Part shown: positions 17,539 through 26,927 of the stretch, in pieces
Layout of the letters: the number at the start of each line of letters is the position of its first letter
How positions within the stretch are numbered: position 1 is the first letter of the stretch
Assembly: GCA_016932385.1 (NCBI GenBank)
Contig: JAFGCY010000004.1
Location: forward strand, 45,724 to 109,723
Length of the DNA stretch: 64,000 nt
Reading direction: 5' to 3'
From: a bacterium
Lineage (GTDB): Bacteria; 4484-113; JAFGCY01
Notes under the pieces: generated by a model
What the model was told of the DNA's origin: nothing
Seen by the model: the letters and a program-made list of their open reading frames with translations, nothing else
Database searches by the model: none
Position numbers and translations under genes: made by a program

Positions 17539-18190
17539 AACTATTGAGGAGTTGCAAGATGCTCTTGACAGAGAATTCGCGTGGCGGCGAAGAGAATTGA
17601 CGTTCGTAAGGAGCCAAATTAAAGATGTAGAGAGTGTTCAGCAAAACATGCTAAGGCGTGCTGGTGTTGCTCTGCTCTATGCGCATTGGGAGGGATTCAT
17701 TAAAGCTGCTGCAACATATTATGTCTGTCATCTCAAATCTAAGCGACTAAGGAATACAGAAATAATCAATTGCCTTCAAGCAGTTTCTCTCAAAGGCGCA
17801 TTACACAATTATATAGAAACAAAAACTCCAAGAGATTATATAGCTGCCTTTTCTCAGCTAATTGCAAGTTTGGGTGATCGGTCTACAATTGAAGAACAAA
17901 AGGTGATACCAAATACATCCAACCTGAATTCAGATCAATTTCTTGATATTGTTTGCGCTTTAGGTTTTGACGTAAATCGATTCAGCCTTAAAGGAACATA
18001 CATAGATAAAGAGCTTTTGGCAGTCAGGAACAGCATTGCGCACGGTGAAGATAGCTATCCTAAATATGAAGATTACAAGAGATTACATGAGACAGTAAGT
18101 AGTTTGCTAGAGAAATTCAAAGATGAAGTAATGCTATGCGCAACTGAGAGTAAATACTTGAAGCTTCCAGTGGCGCAACAAACGTTTTAG
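17528..18190 (+). CDS. HEPN-domain protein (MAE_28990/MAE_18760-like), putative RNase
   Basis: A 220-residue, all-helical protein whose start overlaps the DUF262 gene by 11 nt, so they are translationally coupled. The HEPN catalytic motif R-x4-H is at Arg167-His172 (AVRNSIAHGE), with a polar residue after the Arg as in active RNases of this superfamily. The N-terminal half has the family-like segment ALLYAHWEGFIKAAATYYV (48-66). It is as AT-rich as the previous gene. From memory, this HEPN family is repeatedly found beside DUF262 proteins, which supports a two-component defence or toxin-like system. The biological target is unknown. Confidence 0.75.
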   Translation: MKIRTIEELQDALDREFAWRRRELTFVRSQIKDVESVQQNMLRRAGVALLYAHWEGFIKAAATYYVCHLKSKRLRNTEIINCLQAVSLKGALHNYIETKTPRDYIAAFSQLIASLGDRSTIEEQKVIPNTSNLNSDQFLDIVCALGFDVNRFSLKGTYIDKELLAVRNSIAHGEDSYPKYEDYKRLHETVSSLLEKFKDEVMLCATESKYLKLPVAQQTF

Positions 18191-18220
18191 AAGTTACAGT
18201 GATTGATTCTGGAGCGAGAC

Positions 18221-18988
18221 ATGGCAGAGCAGAAAACCGTACATCTGAAGATCCGCCGGCAGGACGGGCCGCTGAAGCCGCGCTACTGGCAGGAGTTCAA
18301 CGTGCCCTACCAGCCGGGGATGAACGTCATCACCTGCTTAGAGGAAATCCGCAAGAACCCGGTCACGGCGCAGGGCAAGCCCGTGGCGCCGGTGGTCTGG
18401 GAATGCAGCTGCCTCGAGGAAGTCTGCGGCGCCTGCTCGATGCGCATCAACGGCACGCCGCAGCAGAGCTGCTCGGCCCTGATCGACAACATCGGCCGCG
18501 CGCTGACGCTGGAGCCGCTCGACACCTTCCCGGTCGTGCGCGACCTGATCGTCGACCGCGACGTGATGTTTAGAAACCTGATCCGCGTCCAGGCCTGGGT
18601 GCCGGTGGACGGCACGCACGACCTCGGCCCCGGCCCGCGCCAGATCGCCAAGGAGCAGTCCTGGATGTATGTGCTCAGCCGCTGCATGACCTGCGGCTGC
18701 TGCACCGACGCCTGCCCGCAGGTCAACGACCGCCACGAGTTCGTCGGGCCGGCGATCTTAAGCCAGGTGCGCCTGTTCAACGCGCACCCGACCGGCAAGA
18801 TGCAGCGCCACGACCGCTTCGAGGCGATCATGGGCCCCGGCGGCATCGTCGAATGCGGCAACGCCCAGAACTGCGTGAAGGTCTGCCCCAAGGAGATCCC
18901 GCTGACGCAGTCGATCAGCGAACTGGGCCGCGACACGCTGGCCTACGGCATCAAGCGCTTCTTCACCAAACCGGACGTGGAGATGTAG
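18221..18988 (+). CDS. sdhB: Succinate dehydrogenase/fumarate reductase iron-sulfur subunit
   Basis: A 255-residue electron relay between the flavoprotein and the quinone site. The [2Fe-2S] ligands are Cys64, Cys69, Cys72 and Cys84 in ECSCLEEVCGACSM and the following QQSCSAL. The [4Fe-4S]/[3Fe-4S] ferredoxin-like half has SRCMTCGCCTDACPQVN and GNAQNCVKVCPKEIPL. ATG 18221 follows a GGAG site; the ORF opens at TTG 18203. It should be adjacent to sdhA, but 1.8 kb of AT-rich cassette separates them. Expression therefore depends either on read-through of the cassette or on a new internal promoter. Confidence 0.96.
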   Translation: MAEQKTVHLKIRRQDGPLKPRYWQEFNVPYQPGMNVITCLEEIRKNPVTAQGKPVAPVVWECSCLEEVCGACSMRINGTPQQSCSALIDNIGRALTLEPLDTFPVVRDLIVDRDVMFRNLIRVQAWVPVDGTHDLGPGPRQIAKEQSWMYVLSRCMTCGCCTDACPQVNDRHEFVGPAILSQVRLFNAHPTGKMQRHDRFEAIMGPGGIVECGNAQNCVKVCPKEIPLTQSISELGRDTLAYGIKRFFTKPDVEM

Positions 18989-19046
18989 CCGGGCCGAAGT
19001 CGTCCAGCGCTTACACGCGATCTGGCCAACGTGCAGTAACTCCAGT

Positions 19047-21242
19047 TCAGTAATAGGCTACATAGTGCAGTTGCGTTTCGTGCTCCTCGCCCTGCAGGTC
19101 ATGACAGGCGGGATAGACAAAGGCCGGCCGGCCGGCCACCCCCGCGAAGGGCCGTCCCTCGACGTAAGGATAGTCCCCGGGGTAGAACGGCACGGTCGAC
19201 GGAAATCCCCACAGCCTACCTTGGCTGTCGTTGGCCGCAAGCAGTTTCACCTGATCGTCGATCCGATCGCCGTACAGCACCATCGGACGGCCATCCACGA
19301 TGGCTGCATGACTGTGGCGGCCCGCTGCTGTGGCGAGCACCACCGGCTCGCCCCAGCTCGAACCGCTAGCATCCAGCGCCCGGCGGTACTTCAGCGTAGA
19401 TTGCAGCTCCTCGTAGTATACGGCCGCCGGAATTCCATCGGTGTCGAGCAGCCAGAATACGTCGTCGACCCGTTCGAGGTGATCCACGAGTGAGGGCTCC
19501 TGCCAGGTACCGTTTACCGGCTCCAGCGCCAGATTGTAAAGAATGTCCTCGCTGTTCTCGCGGCGGAGAAACGCCAGTTTACCGTTGACTGCAGCGTATG
19601 AGATTGTACCCAACAGCGACATGCTGATCGGGCTGTATTCAGCAGGCCATGACGAACCAGTAGCATTGCGCGCCTGGACAAAAACATCAGTCCCTTCACC
19701 ACCGGGGTAGCCATAGCCAATGATGACCGGCAAGCCCTCGACAACAAAGAACGCGCGGATGACATCGAGCCGCGTGCCTTCCCATTCCTCCGGGCCGTTT
19801 GTGCGATGGTTGCTGATCACTTCCCAGATTGGCCACGCTGCTCCGTTGGGATCCCCCGCTCGCGTGTAGATTGTCCAGTACTCCCATCGGTAAGGTGCCG
19901 GCGGGGAAACGTACTCCAAGTCACGCTCAATCAATAAAGCAGGCCGGCCATCGACGACGAGTGCACGGCCGGTACCTGATGAACCCGGCACGGATTGCGG
20001 AGCTGGCCAGGTCTCGCCGTGCTCGTCAGCGGCGCGCAGGTACGCTGAGGTGTAGTAGCTCCCGATGTCAGGATCGTATTCATCCAGCAGCCGCGCATAC
20101 ATCAGCGCTGGCCGGCCCTCGACTTCCAGCAGCTGAGGGTCTTTGATGCCCCAGTAGTAATTCGGATAGTTGAAATAAAAGTCGAACTTGAAATCGGCAA
20201 CGTTGTCGTGCCAGGTGGCGCTTTCCGTCACAGTGACAACCACGACGGCGGTGTCCGTCATTCCATCGCCGTCAGTCACCCGCACCGTGCAGCCGTACTC
20301 CCCCGCCGCGTAGTAGTAGAAGTCCACGCTCTCCGCGCCATGGCTGTCGTACTCATACACCCCGTCGCCGTCGAAGTCCCACTCGTACTTCACGATCTCG
20401 CCGTCGGGATCATCGCTCGCCGACGCGTCCCAGACGATGTGCGCCGGCGTCGCCGTTTCGCCCGTCGGCGCCAGCGCCGCCTCCGGCGCCTGGTCCGGCG
20501 GCAGCGTCACATGTACGCCGTTGCTCGCCGCCCCCTCCTCGTCGCCGTCGTAGGGCCGCAACCAGTAATACTGCTCCGCCTGCGTCGGCACCACCTGGCG
20601 GTTGAACTGCAGCCGCCCGGTGCCCGCGTCCCCCTGGCTGAACGCCACCTCCGCCACCAGCGCCGCCCCCACCCCGTTGGGGCTGTCCGGCGTCGCCGGC
20701 TGCGCCGCTTCCTCCGTCGCCACGTAGATCCGGTAGCCCGCGACGCGGCGCCCGAAGTTCTGCCCGACCGGCGTGATGTCGCCGATGCCGATCAGCCCGT
20801 CCGCGTTCCCGTCGATCGCCGCGCCGCGGCTCTCCTCGGGAAACGGCTCGCCCGCGCCGCCGGGGCTCTCCTCCCCGAAGTGCATACCGAGCGGCGTCAG
20901 GTCGCTGACCCCGACCACGCCGTTCTGGTCGTAGTCGCCCGCGTTCGTATACAGCCAGCGCAACGTCGAGGTCGGCTCGAAGTAGTACAGCACCGCCGCG
21001 CCCGCCTCACCCGCGGGCGGCGTGCTGGCGGCCCGCGCGTCCGTGCCGCATTCCGCCCGCACCCGCGCCAGCTCGTCCGCCAGTTGCGCCCAGACCGCCT
21101 CGTCCACCCCCGCCGGCGCCACGGCATCCGCGCCGCCCGCCCCGGCCAGCCGGCTGCCCACCCCGCCGCAGCCGATCAGGCTCAGCAGCACAATCGCAAC
21201 GCAGCAAGCAGCCACCATGCGTTTTGGTAATATCACTCCCAT
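19047..21242 (-). CDS. Large lipoprotein with dockerin-like EF-hands and PKD domain
   Basis: A 731-residue surface protein. The lipobox LSLIGC ends the signal peptide at about residue 25. A spacer is followed by two EF-hand dockerin-like repeats (DYDQNGVVGVSDLTPLG and DGNADGLIGIGDITPVG), an extracellular fold segment, one PKD domain (ASASDDPDGEIVKYEWDFDG), and a C-terminal half with repeated G-R-P-A-L-x-x motifs (for example VVDGRPALL, VEGLPVIIG, VDGRPMVLY) suggesting a propeller. ATG 21242 has GGAGGAGG just upstream, so the longer frame to 21299 is not used. The C-terminal half is less GC-rich than the N-terminal half. It is related in plan to 54593-57508 and 57706-61854. Confidence 0.75.
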   Translation of the reverse strand: MGVILPKRMVAACCVAIVLLSLIGCGGVGSRLAGAGGADAVAPAGVDEAVWAQLADELARVRAECGTDARAASTPPAGEAGAAVLYYFEPTSTLRWLYTNAGDYDQNGVVGVSDLTPLGMHFGEESPGGAGEPFPEESRGAAIDGNADGLIGIGDITPVGQNFGRRVAGYRIYVATEEAAQPATPDSPNGVGAALVAEVAFSQGDAGTGRLQFNRQVVPTQAEQYYWLRPYDGDEEGAASNGVHVTLPPDQAPEAALAPTGETATPAHIVWDASASDDPDGEIVKYEWDFDGDGVYEYDSHGAESVDFYYYAAGEYGCTVRVTDGDGMTDTAVVVVTVTESATWHDNVADFKFDFYFNYPNYYWGIKDPQLLEVEGRPALMYARLLDEYDPDIGSYYTSAYLRAADEHGETWPAPQSVPGSSGTGRALVVDGRPALLIERDLEYVSPPAPYRWEYWTIYTRAGDPNGAAWPIWEVISNHRTNGPEEWEGTRLDVIRAFFVVEGLPVIIGYGYPGGEGTDVFVQARNATGSSWPAEYSPISMSLLGTISYAAVNGKLAFLRRENSEDILYNLALEPVNGTWQEPSLVDHLERVDDVFWLLDTDGIPAAVYYEELQSTLKYRRALDASGSSWGEPVVLATAAGRHSHAAIVDGRPMVLYGDRIDDQVKLLAANDSQGRLWGFPSTVPFYPGDYPYVEGRPFAGVAGRPAFVYPACHDLQGEEHETQLHYVAYY

Positions 21243-21500
21243 CAGGTCCTCCTCCGCCGGTAAATCGCTTTGCCAGCCGGAAACAGCTATAAAAACCAAT
21301 GCAACCCGTTATCCTGTCCAGTTTTGTATAACACACCAGGCACCCAACCACAACGCCCAATCCGACCTATGCCCCCTACCCGGTGCGATAATCTTTCGCG
21401 AAGAAATATATGGATAGCAACAACCTTTTGCCGCTCGAATGCGTCTATATCGGTAACGGTAATTAGGGAATGACGGGCCCCCGGCCCCAGTGGAGTGCAC

Positions 21501-24500
21501 ATGGCCGCCAGAATGTATCTACTCGCCGCAGTATCGGCGTTGTTTGTGTTGCTTACCGCCACCATCGCCCAGGCGGCGGTGGACGCGGCGATGCTTCGTG
21601 ATCCCGACGTCAGTCAAAGCCACATTGTCTTTGTCTACGACAACGACGTCTGGATGGTGCCCAAGGAGGGCGGCGTCGCCAGTCCGTTCAGTTCGCCGCC
21701 CGGCCAGGAGCTGCGGCCCAAGTTCAGCCCCGACGGCCAAACCGTGGCCTACAGCGCCAACTACGACGGCAGCCTGGACGTCTTTACGATGCCCGTCGGC
21801 GGCGGCACACCCCAGCAGCTGGCTTACCACCCGTTCAACGACATGGTGATCGACTACACGCCGGACGGCCGCGTGGTGTTCATGAGCTGGCGCGCGTCCG
21901 ATTACCCAGCGGCGCAACTGTATTACGCCGATCCCGCGGGTGGACTGCCGGAAAAGCTGCCGATGGCCTATGCCTTCTTCGCCTCGTTCAGCGACGACGG
22001 CCAGACCGTGGCCTTCGCGCCCTGGACCCGCGAGTGGGACACCTGGAACCGCTACCAGGGGGGGACGGCCACCGACCTGTGGTTGATGAACCTGGGCACG
22101 CTGGAGGCTGAACGGATCACGGATTTCCCCGGCACCGATGACATGCCGATGTTCCACGGCGACTGGGTGTATTACCTGTCCGACGGCGGCCCGGCCCACC
22201 GCCGCAATATCTGGCGTTACAACATCGACAGCCGCGAGCGCGAGCAGGTCACGCACTTCACCGATTACGAGGTGAAGTTCCCGTCGATCGGGCCCGCGGA
22301 GATCGTCTTCGAATACGACGGCTCGCTCTACCTGCTCAGCCTGGACGACCACTCCACGCATAAGGTGGAAGTGACGATCCCCGGCGATCATCCCAACGTG
22401 CGCCCGCAATTGACCAATGTCAGCGATTACATCTTCGATGTGGGCCTCTCCCCCCAAGCCAAGCGCCTGGCGCTCTGCGCGCGCGGCGATATCTGGACCG
22501 CGCCGGTCGAGGATGGCTTCAAGCGCAACCTGACCAGAAGCGACGGCGTCGCCGAGCGCAATCCGTCCTGGTCACCGGACGGTAAATGGATCGCTTATTT
22601 CAGCGACGAGTCCGGCGAGTACCAATTGTGCATCCGGCCCGGCGACGGCAGCGGCGAACCGCGCCAGCTGACCAATCATAATAAAGGCTTCTATCTCAAC
22701 CCGACCTGGTCGCCCGACTCCCAAAAGATCGCCTACTCGGACCAGACGGGATCCTACTGGATCTGCCTGATCGACACGGAGGAAAACGTCTTCGTCGGCA
22801 AGGACCCTTGGGCCAACGACGGCATCGTGGTTGCCTGGGCCCCCGACAGCAACTGGCTGGCGTATGTGACCTTCGAGGAACAGACCGGGAATGGCATCAT
22901 CAACCTGTACGATCTGGAAAACCGCACCGCCCACCAAGTCACCTCGGGCATGTTCAGCAGTTATGACCCGACCTTCGACCTGGGCGGCGATTTTCTGTAC
23001 TTCGTGACGGACCGCGCCTTCCAGCCAGTCTTCTCCAACGTCGCCGACTGGGGTGAGTTCTATTTTGTTAATACGGCGATCCTCGCCTGCGCGCCCCTTC
23101 GGGCCGACGTCGAGTGGCCGTTTGCCCCCAAGAACGACGAAGAGGAAGTCAAGGACGACTCGCCGGACGAAGATGCGGCCGATGCTGGTGCCGCCGCCGC
23201 GGACACCGCGGCGGATCAGCCGGAGGTTGCGGCTGCGGACGAGGACGCCGACGCCGAAGTCACGGACGCCGGTGATGAGGAGACCGCGGACGAAACCGGC
23301 GAGGAAGAGGAGAAGGAGCCCGAGCGCATCGAGATCGAGGTCGAAACGCTGGAGGCGAGGACCCGCCGGTTGCCGATCGAGGCCAGCAATTTCCTGAAGC
23401 TGCGGGGCGGCGAGCGCAAGCTGTTCTACCTGGACTACGGCCCCGACGGCGTCGATACCGAGAGCACGCTGATGATGTTCGACCTGGAGGAAAAGGAGGC
23501 AGCGCCGGTCCTGGACGGTGTTTACGGCTATGCACTTACGCCCGACGCGTCGCAGATGCTGGTGCTGACTCAGGGGCAGTTTTTCGTAACCGCTGCCGCT
23601 CCTGGCGCGGCGCTCGAGGCACCGGTTGACACCAGTGGCATGCTGGCCCAGATCGACCCGCGCGCGGAATGGCGGCAGATCGTCACCGACGCCTGGCGCA
23701 TCTACCGCGACTACTTCTACGATCCCCACATGCACGGCGTGGACTGGGACGCCCAGCTGGACCGCGCATTGGATCTCCTGAAACACGCCGCCAACCGCGA
23801 CGACGTCAACTACGTGCTGGGCCTGATGGTCGCCGAGCTCAACGTCGGCCATGCCTACGTCTATGGATTCTCCGACGACCAGGCCGCGCGCCTGCCGGGC
23901 GGGTTGTTGGGCTGCGATTTCGAGCTGGCCCAGGATACCGAAGGCCACCGCGGCTACCGGATCGCCAAGATCTACGATACGCCGCCCTGGGAGCTGGAGA
24001 TCAAGTCGCCGCTTAAGGCGCCGGATGTGAACGTACAGGCAGGCGAGTTCCTGCTGGCGGTCAACGGTATCGCGCTGGACACGGTACCTTCGCCGTATGT
24101 AGCGCTGAGGAATTGCGCCGGCAAGCCGACGAGCCTCTTGATCAGCGCGAAAGCGGTGATCGACGACACGGCGCGCGAGGTCCTGGTTGAGCCGATCTCC
24201 AGCGAATACGAGCTGCGCCATCGGACCTGGATGGAAGCCAACCGGCGGTACGTGGACGAAAAGAGCGACGGGCGGATTGGTTATATCTATGTCCGCGACA
24301 CTGCCGAAGAAGGCTTTGCCGACTTCATGCGCCAGTTCATGGGCCAGTACCGGCGGGACGCGCTGATCGTCGACGAGCGCTGGAACGGCGGTGGCTGGAG
24401 CCCGCACCGGATGATCGAGCTGTTAGCCCGTAACGAGACCTGGCAGTATTGGGCGCGCCGCGACGGTGTCAGCTGGCGCACCCCGCACCAGATCTGCGCC

Positions 24501-24902
24501 GGCCCCAAGGCGATGCTGATCAATTATGCGGCGGGTTCGGGCGGCGATTCCTTCCCGTTCATGTTCAGAAAAGCCGGCATCGGCCCGTTGATCGGCTCGC
24601 GCACCTGGGGCGGCCTGGTCGGCCTGAGCGGCAATCCGAGCCTGATCGACGGCGGCATCTGCACCGTGCCGAGTTTCGGCCTCTATGAGGCCGACGGCAC
24701 CTGGGCCGTGGAGGGCTACGGCGTGGCGCCGGATATCGAGGTGCTGGAGGATCCGGGGCTGTTGGCCCAGGGATTGGATCCCCAGTTGGACGCGGCGATC
24801 GAATACCTGCTGGACGAGCTGGAGAAGCATCCGGTCAGCGACCCGCCCAAGCCCGCCTATCCCGACCGCAGCGGCATGGGCGTCCTGGAGTCCCAGAAAT
24901 AG
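21501..24902 (+). CDS. Tricorn-like protease (S41 family) with N-terminal propeller
   Basis: A 1133-residue exported peptidase, signal peptide MAARMYLLAAVSALFVLL through AQA. Residues about 35-540 are WD40/TolB-like repeats (FSPDGQTVAY, WSPDGKWIAYFSDESGEY, WSPDSQKIAYSD) that form the tricorn beta-propeller. Residues about 545-615 are an extremely acidic Asp/Glu/Ala insert. The core domain follows: RDYFYDPHMHGVDW, ELNVGHAYVYG with His784, a PDZ-like segment (LLAVNGIALD), then YAAGSGGDSFPF with the probable nucleophile Ser1013, and GSRTWGGLVG. Tricorn degrades proteasome-sized peptides; bacterial homologs are secreted or periplasmic. ATG 21501 follows GTGGAG; GTG 21495 is possible. Confidence 0.88.
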   Translation: MAARMYLLAAVSALFVLLTATIAQAAVDAAMLRDPDVSQSHIVFVYDNDVWMVPKEGGVASPFSSPPGQELRPKFSPDGQTVAYSANYDGSLDVFTMPVGGGTPQQLAYHPFNDMVIDYTPDGRVVFMSWRASDYPAAQLYYADPAGGLPEKLPMAYAFFASFSDDGQTVAFAPWTREWDTWNRYQGGTATDLWLMNLGTLEAERITDFPGTDDMPMFHGDWVYYLSDGGPAHRRNIWRYNIDSREREQVTHFTDYEVKFPSIGPAEIVFEYDGSLYLLSLDDHSTHKVEVTIPGDHPNVRPQLTNVSDYIFDVGLSPQAKRLALCARGDIWTAPVEDGFKRNLTRSDGVAERNPSWSPDGKWIAYFSDESGEYQLCIRPGDGSGEPRQLTNHNKGFYLNPTWSPDSQKIAYSDQTGSYWICLIDTEENVFVGKDPWANDGIVVAWAPDSNWLAYVTFEEQTGNGIINLYDLENRTAHQVTSGMFSSYDPTFDLGGDFLYFVTDRAFQPVFSNVADWGEFYFVNTAILACAPLRADVEWPFAPKNDEEEVKDDSPDEDAADAGAAAADTAADQPEVAAADEDADAEVTDAGDEETADETGEEEEKEPERIEIEVETLEARTRRLPIEASNFLKLRGGERKLFYLDYGPDGVDTESTLMMFDLEEKEAAPVLDGVYGYALTPDASQMLVLTQGQFFVTAAAPGAALEAPVDTSGMLAQIDPRAEWRQIVTDAWRIYRDYFYDPHMHGVDWDAQLDRALDLLKHAANRDDVNYVLGLMVAELNVGHAYVYGFSDDQAARLPGGLLGCDFELAQDTEGHRGYRIAKIYDTPPWELEIKSPLKAPDVNVQAGEFLLAVNGIALDTVPSPYVALRNCAGKPTSLLISAKAVIDDTAREVLVEPISSEYELRHRTWMEANRRYVDEKSDGRIGYIYVRDTAEEGFADFMRQFMGQYRRDALIVDERWNGGGWSPHRMIELLARNETWQYWARRDGVSWRTPHQICAGPKAMLINYAAGSGGDSFPFMFRKAGIGPLIGSRTWGGLVGLSGNPSLIDGGICTVPSFGLYEADGTWAVEGYGVAPDIEVLEDPGLLAQGLDPQLDAAIEYLLDELEKHPVSDPPKPAYPDRSGMGVLESQK

Positions 24903-24937
24903 TTGGTTGCCCGTCACAGCAGCCGAAGTGGTACTAG

Positions 24938-26458
24938 TTATTCGAAGATGATGACCTGCAACGGCTGGCCCGGCTGGTCGTCCATGAACTTCTCGGTCGT
25001 CGCGAACACGGCCAGGCGCCGGTCGTCCGGACTGGTCACCGCGATCAGCACCGGGTACTTGGCCTTGCGCAAGCGATGGTGGGCGCGGTATTCCGCCATG
25101 TAGCTGTAGATCTCACCGCCCTTGAGCAGCACCAGGCAGTCGTCCTTCAGCGTCGCCAGGCCCTGCACGGGCTGCCGGAAGCGCGCCACCTGCGCGATCT
25201 CGCCGCCGGGCACCGCCGGCACGCTGAGCAGCTGCCCTCCGCCGACGGGTGCGCCATACTCGTCCAGTCCGGCGCTCAGGCTGACCAGGAATTCATCGGG
25301 CGCCGCCAGCGGGTGCAGCGTCGAGCCGACCGCGCCGTCGACCTCCTGCTCGACAAGCTGAGTATTGTCGCGGTAGCAGATGATCTTGGTCTTCATGTTG
25401 CGCCCGGCGTCCGTGGTGGGATAGCACAACATCAGCGCGCCGTTGCCGGCGAGCAGGCGCCCGTACTCGCCGCGGCCCTGGAAGCGCGGGAGGTTGTGCG
25501 GGCGGCCGTTATGAATCGGGATCGATTGCAGCAGGAAGGTTCCCTCCGCATTGCCGGAGACGAGCAGGTAACACGTATCGTTGGCCACGTCCAGGGCGTA
25601 GTCGTGGATGAAGCCCGGGGCGGCGTATTCCTTCAGCCGCGCGCCGGTCTCCATGTCGACCAGACCGATGACATTGTGGAACCGATAGACGATGAGACCG
25701 GACCGGCTGGCGATCTTCAGTTCGCCGCCGTATTCGGACGACAGGTCCTGCACCAGCAGGCCGTCCAGCGGCAGGCGCATGCCCCAGGCCTTGGCCTCGG
25801 TGGCGGCGTCGCCCTGGACCTGGGCCGCCAGGTTGTAAGCCGCCAGGCGGTAGCCGTCGGGCAGCTCGTAGCCGAGTACGACGATGTTATCCTCCGCGGT
25901 GATGCAGCCCTTCGTGGCGTAGTCCAGCTCCAGCGTCCAGGCCAGCGCGCCGCTGTCCGCGGTGTAACAGGCCAGAAAGAGCCGCGGGGGACCGGCCAGG
26001 TAGTTGCGGAAACCGGCCAGGTAATCGCCGCCGCAGTAGAACACGGCGAACTCGGTGTCGACGGCCTGCTCCCACAGCTGGCTGCCGTCCGCGACCGCCA
26101 GCGCGCTGAGCGTGTCGATCGGCCAAGTGGGATAGGTCACGTCGCGGCGCTGCCGGTCGCTGGCCAGGTACAGCCGGTCGCCGTCGAACTCGAACAGCCA
26201 GGGCGCATTGCGCTGCTCGAGGGCCGTCAGCTCGTGGGCCCAGCGCGGATCGTTGGCTTCGCGCGGCACCACCGGGGCAGTGCTGATGAAGACGCTGCGG
26301 CAACCGCGCACCAGCAACGCGATGACGACGACAACCAAGATCAGGCCGATGGCGATCACGCCGGCCGCGGCCATCGTGGCCAGCTGACGGCGGCGCCGCT
26401 TCTGATACCGCTCGCGGGCCCGGCTCAGCGGGGTCGCGGGCGGTCCTGGCGGATTCAT
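24938..26458 (-). CDS. Membrane-anchored beta-propeller-like protein
   Basis: A 506-residue protein with a basic cytoplasmic N-terminus (RARERYQKRRRRQLA), one membrane helix at about residues 30-50 (AAGVIAIGLILVVVVIALLV) and a large exterior domain. That domain has weak PQQ-like repeats, such as ALAVADGSQLWEQAVD and YTADSGALAWTLEL. ATG 26458 is preceded by GGGAG; a TACTATAAAG promoter-like element lies upstream in the intergenic gap. It follows exbD and may be the last gene of the tonB cluster. It is similar in type, not obviously in sequence, to the protein at 5498. Confidence 0.65.
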   Translation of the reverse strand: MNPPGPPATPLSRARERYQKRRRRQLATMAAAGVIAIGLILVVVVIALLVRGCRSVFISTAPVVPREANDPRWAHELTALEQRNAPWLFEFDGDRLYLASDRQRRDVTYPTWPIDTLSALAVADGSQLWEQAVDTEFAVFYCGGDYLAGFRNYLAGPPRLFLACYTADSGALAWTLELDYATKGCITAEDNIVVLGYELPDGYRLAAYNLAAQVQGDAATEAKAWGMRLPLDGLLVQDLSSEYGGELKIASRSGLIVYRFHNVIGLVDMETGARLKEYAAPGFIHDYALDVANDTCYLLVSGNAEGTFLLQSIPIHNGRPHNLPRFQGRGEYGRLLAGNGALMLCYPTTDAGRNMKTKIICYRDNTQLVEQEVDGAVGSTLHPLAAPDEFLVSLSAGLDEYGAPVGGGQLLSVPAVPGGEIAQVARFRQPVQGLATLKDDCLVLLKGGEIYSYMAEYRAHHRLRKAKYPVLIAVTSPDDRRLAVFATTEKFMDDQPGQPLQVIIFE

Positions 26459-26531
26459 CTTCACTCCCGTGTCCCAGCGTTGGGCCGGTTCCGGCCGGCC
26501 CGGTTGACTGCCTTTATAGTACCACGCCCGG

Positions 26532-26927
26532 TTACTGGCGTTTATCCTGCGTTTCCAGCGCAATATGCGTCAGGCCCGCCTGGGCCGCCGCATCCAGCGC
26601 GCGGACGATGTAATCGTAATCCACGGTTTTGTCGGCGGCAATCCGCACCTGGGTTTCGGCGTCCCGGCCGGCCAAGATGTGGCTGAGGGAACCCCAGTCC
26701 GAAGGCTGGCCGTCGACCACCAAGCGGCCGTCGTGTTCAATGCTGATCATCACCGCCGGCAGGTCGGTCACGCGCGCGGCGCTGGCCTCGGGCAACGTCA
26801 CCGACAGGCTGGGCGGCAGGTAGCGGCTGACCAGCATGAAGAAGATCAGCAGCAGCAGCACCACGTCGATCAACGGCGCCACGGGCAAACCGCCGCCGGA
26901 GTCTACCAGGATGGAGCGACGGGCCAT
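26532..26927 (-). CDS. exbD: ExbD/TolR-family energy-transducer subunit
   Basis: A 131-residue inner-membrane protein with one N-terminal helix (APLIDVVLLLLIFFMLVSRYL, residues 17-37). The conserved Asp21 in PLIDVVL is the proton-pathway residue of the ExbD/TolR family. A periplasmic domain with the family pattern VTLPEAS and IAADKTVDYDYIVRALDAAAQAGL follows. The start codon overlaps the exbB stop by one base, indicating translational coupling. With exbB and the TonB-like protein it forms a proton-motive-force-driven transducer of the outer membrane. Confidence 0.88.
   Translation of the reverse strand: MARRSILVDSGGGLPVAPLIDVVLLLLIFFMLVSRYLPPSLSVTLPEASAARVTDLPAVMISIEHDGRLVVDGQPSDWGSLSHILAGRDAETQVRIAADKTVDYDYIVRALDAAAQAGLTHIALETQDKRQ

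Noticed and set aside
16384..18220. Insertion sequence between sdhA and sdhB
   Set aside because: No transposase, terminal inverted repeats or target duplication; both genes look like functional DUF262 and HEPN proteins.
22572..24407. A 611-codon minus-strand frame over the tricorn-like gene
   Set aside because: Shadow of the propeller/protease coding strand; no start context or motifs.
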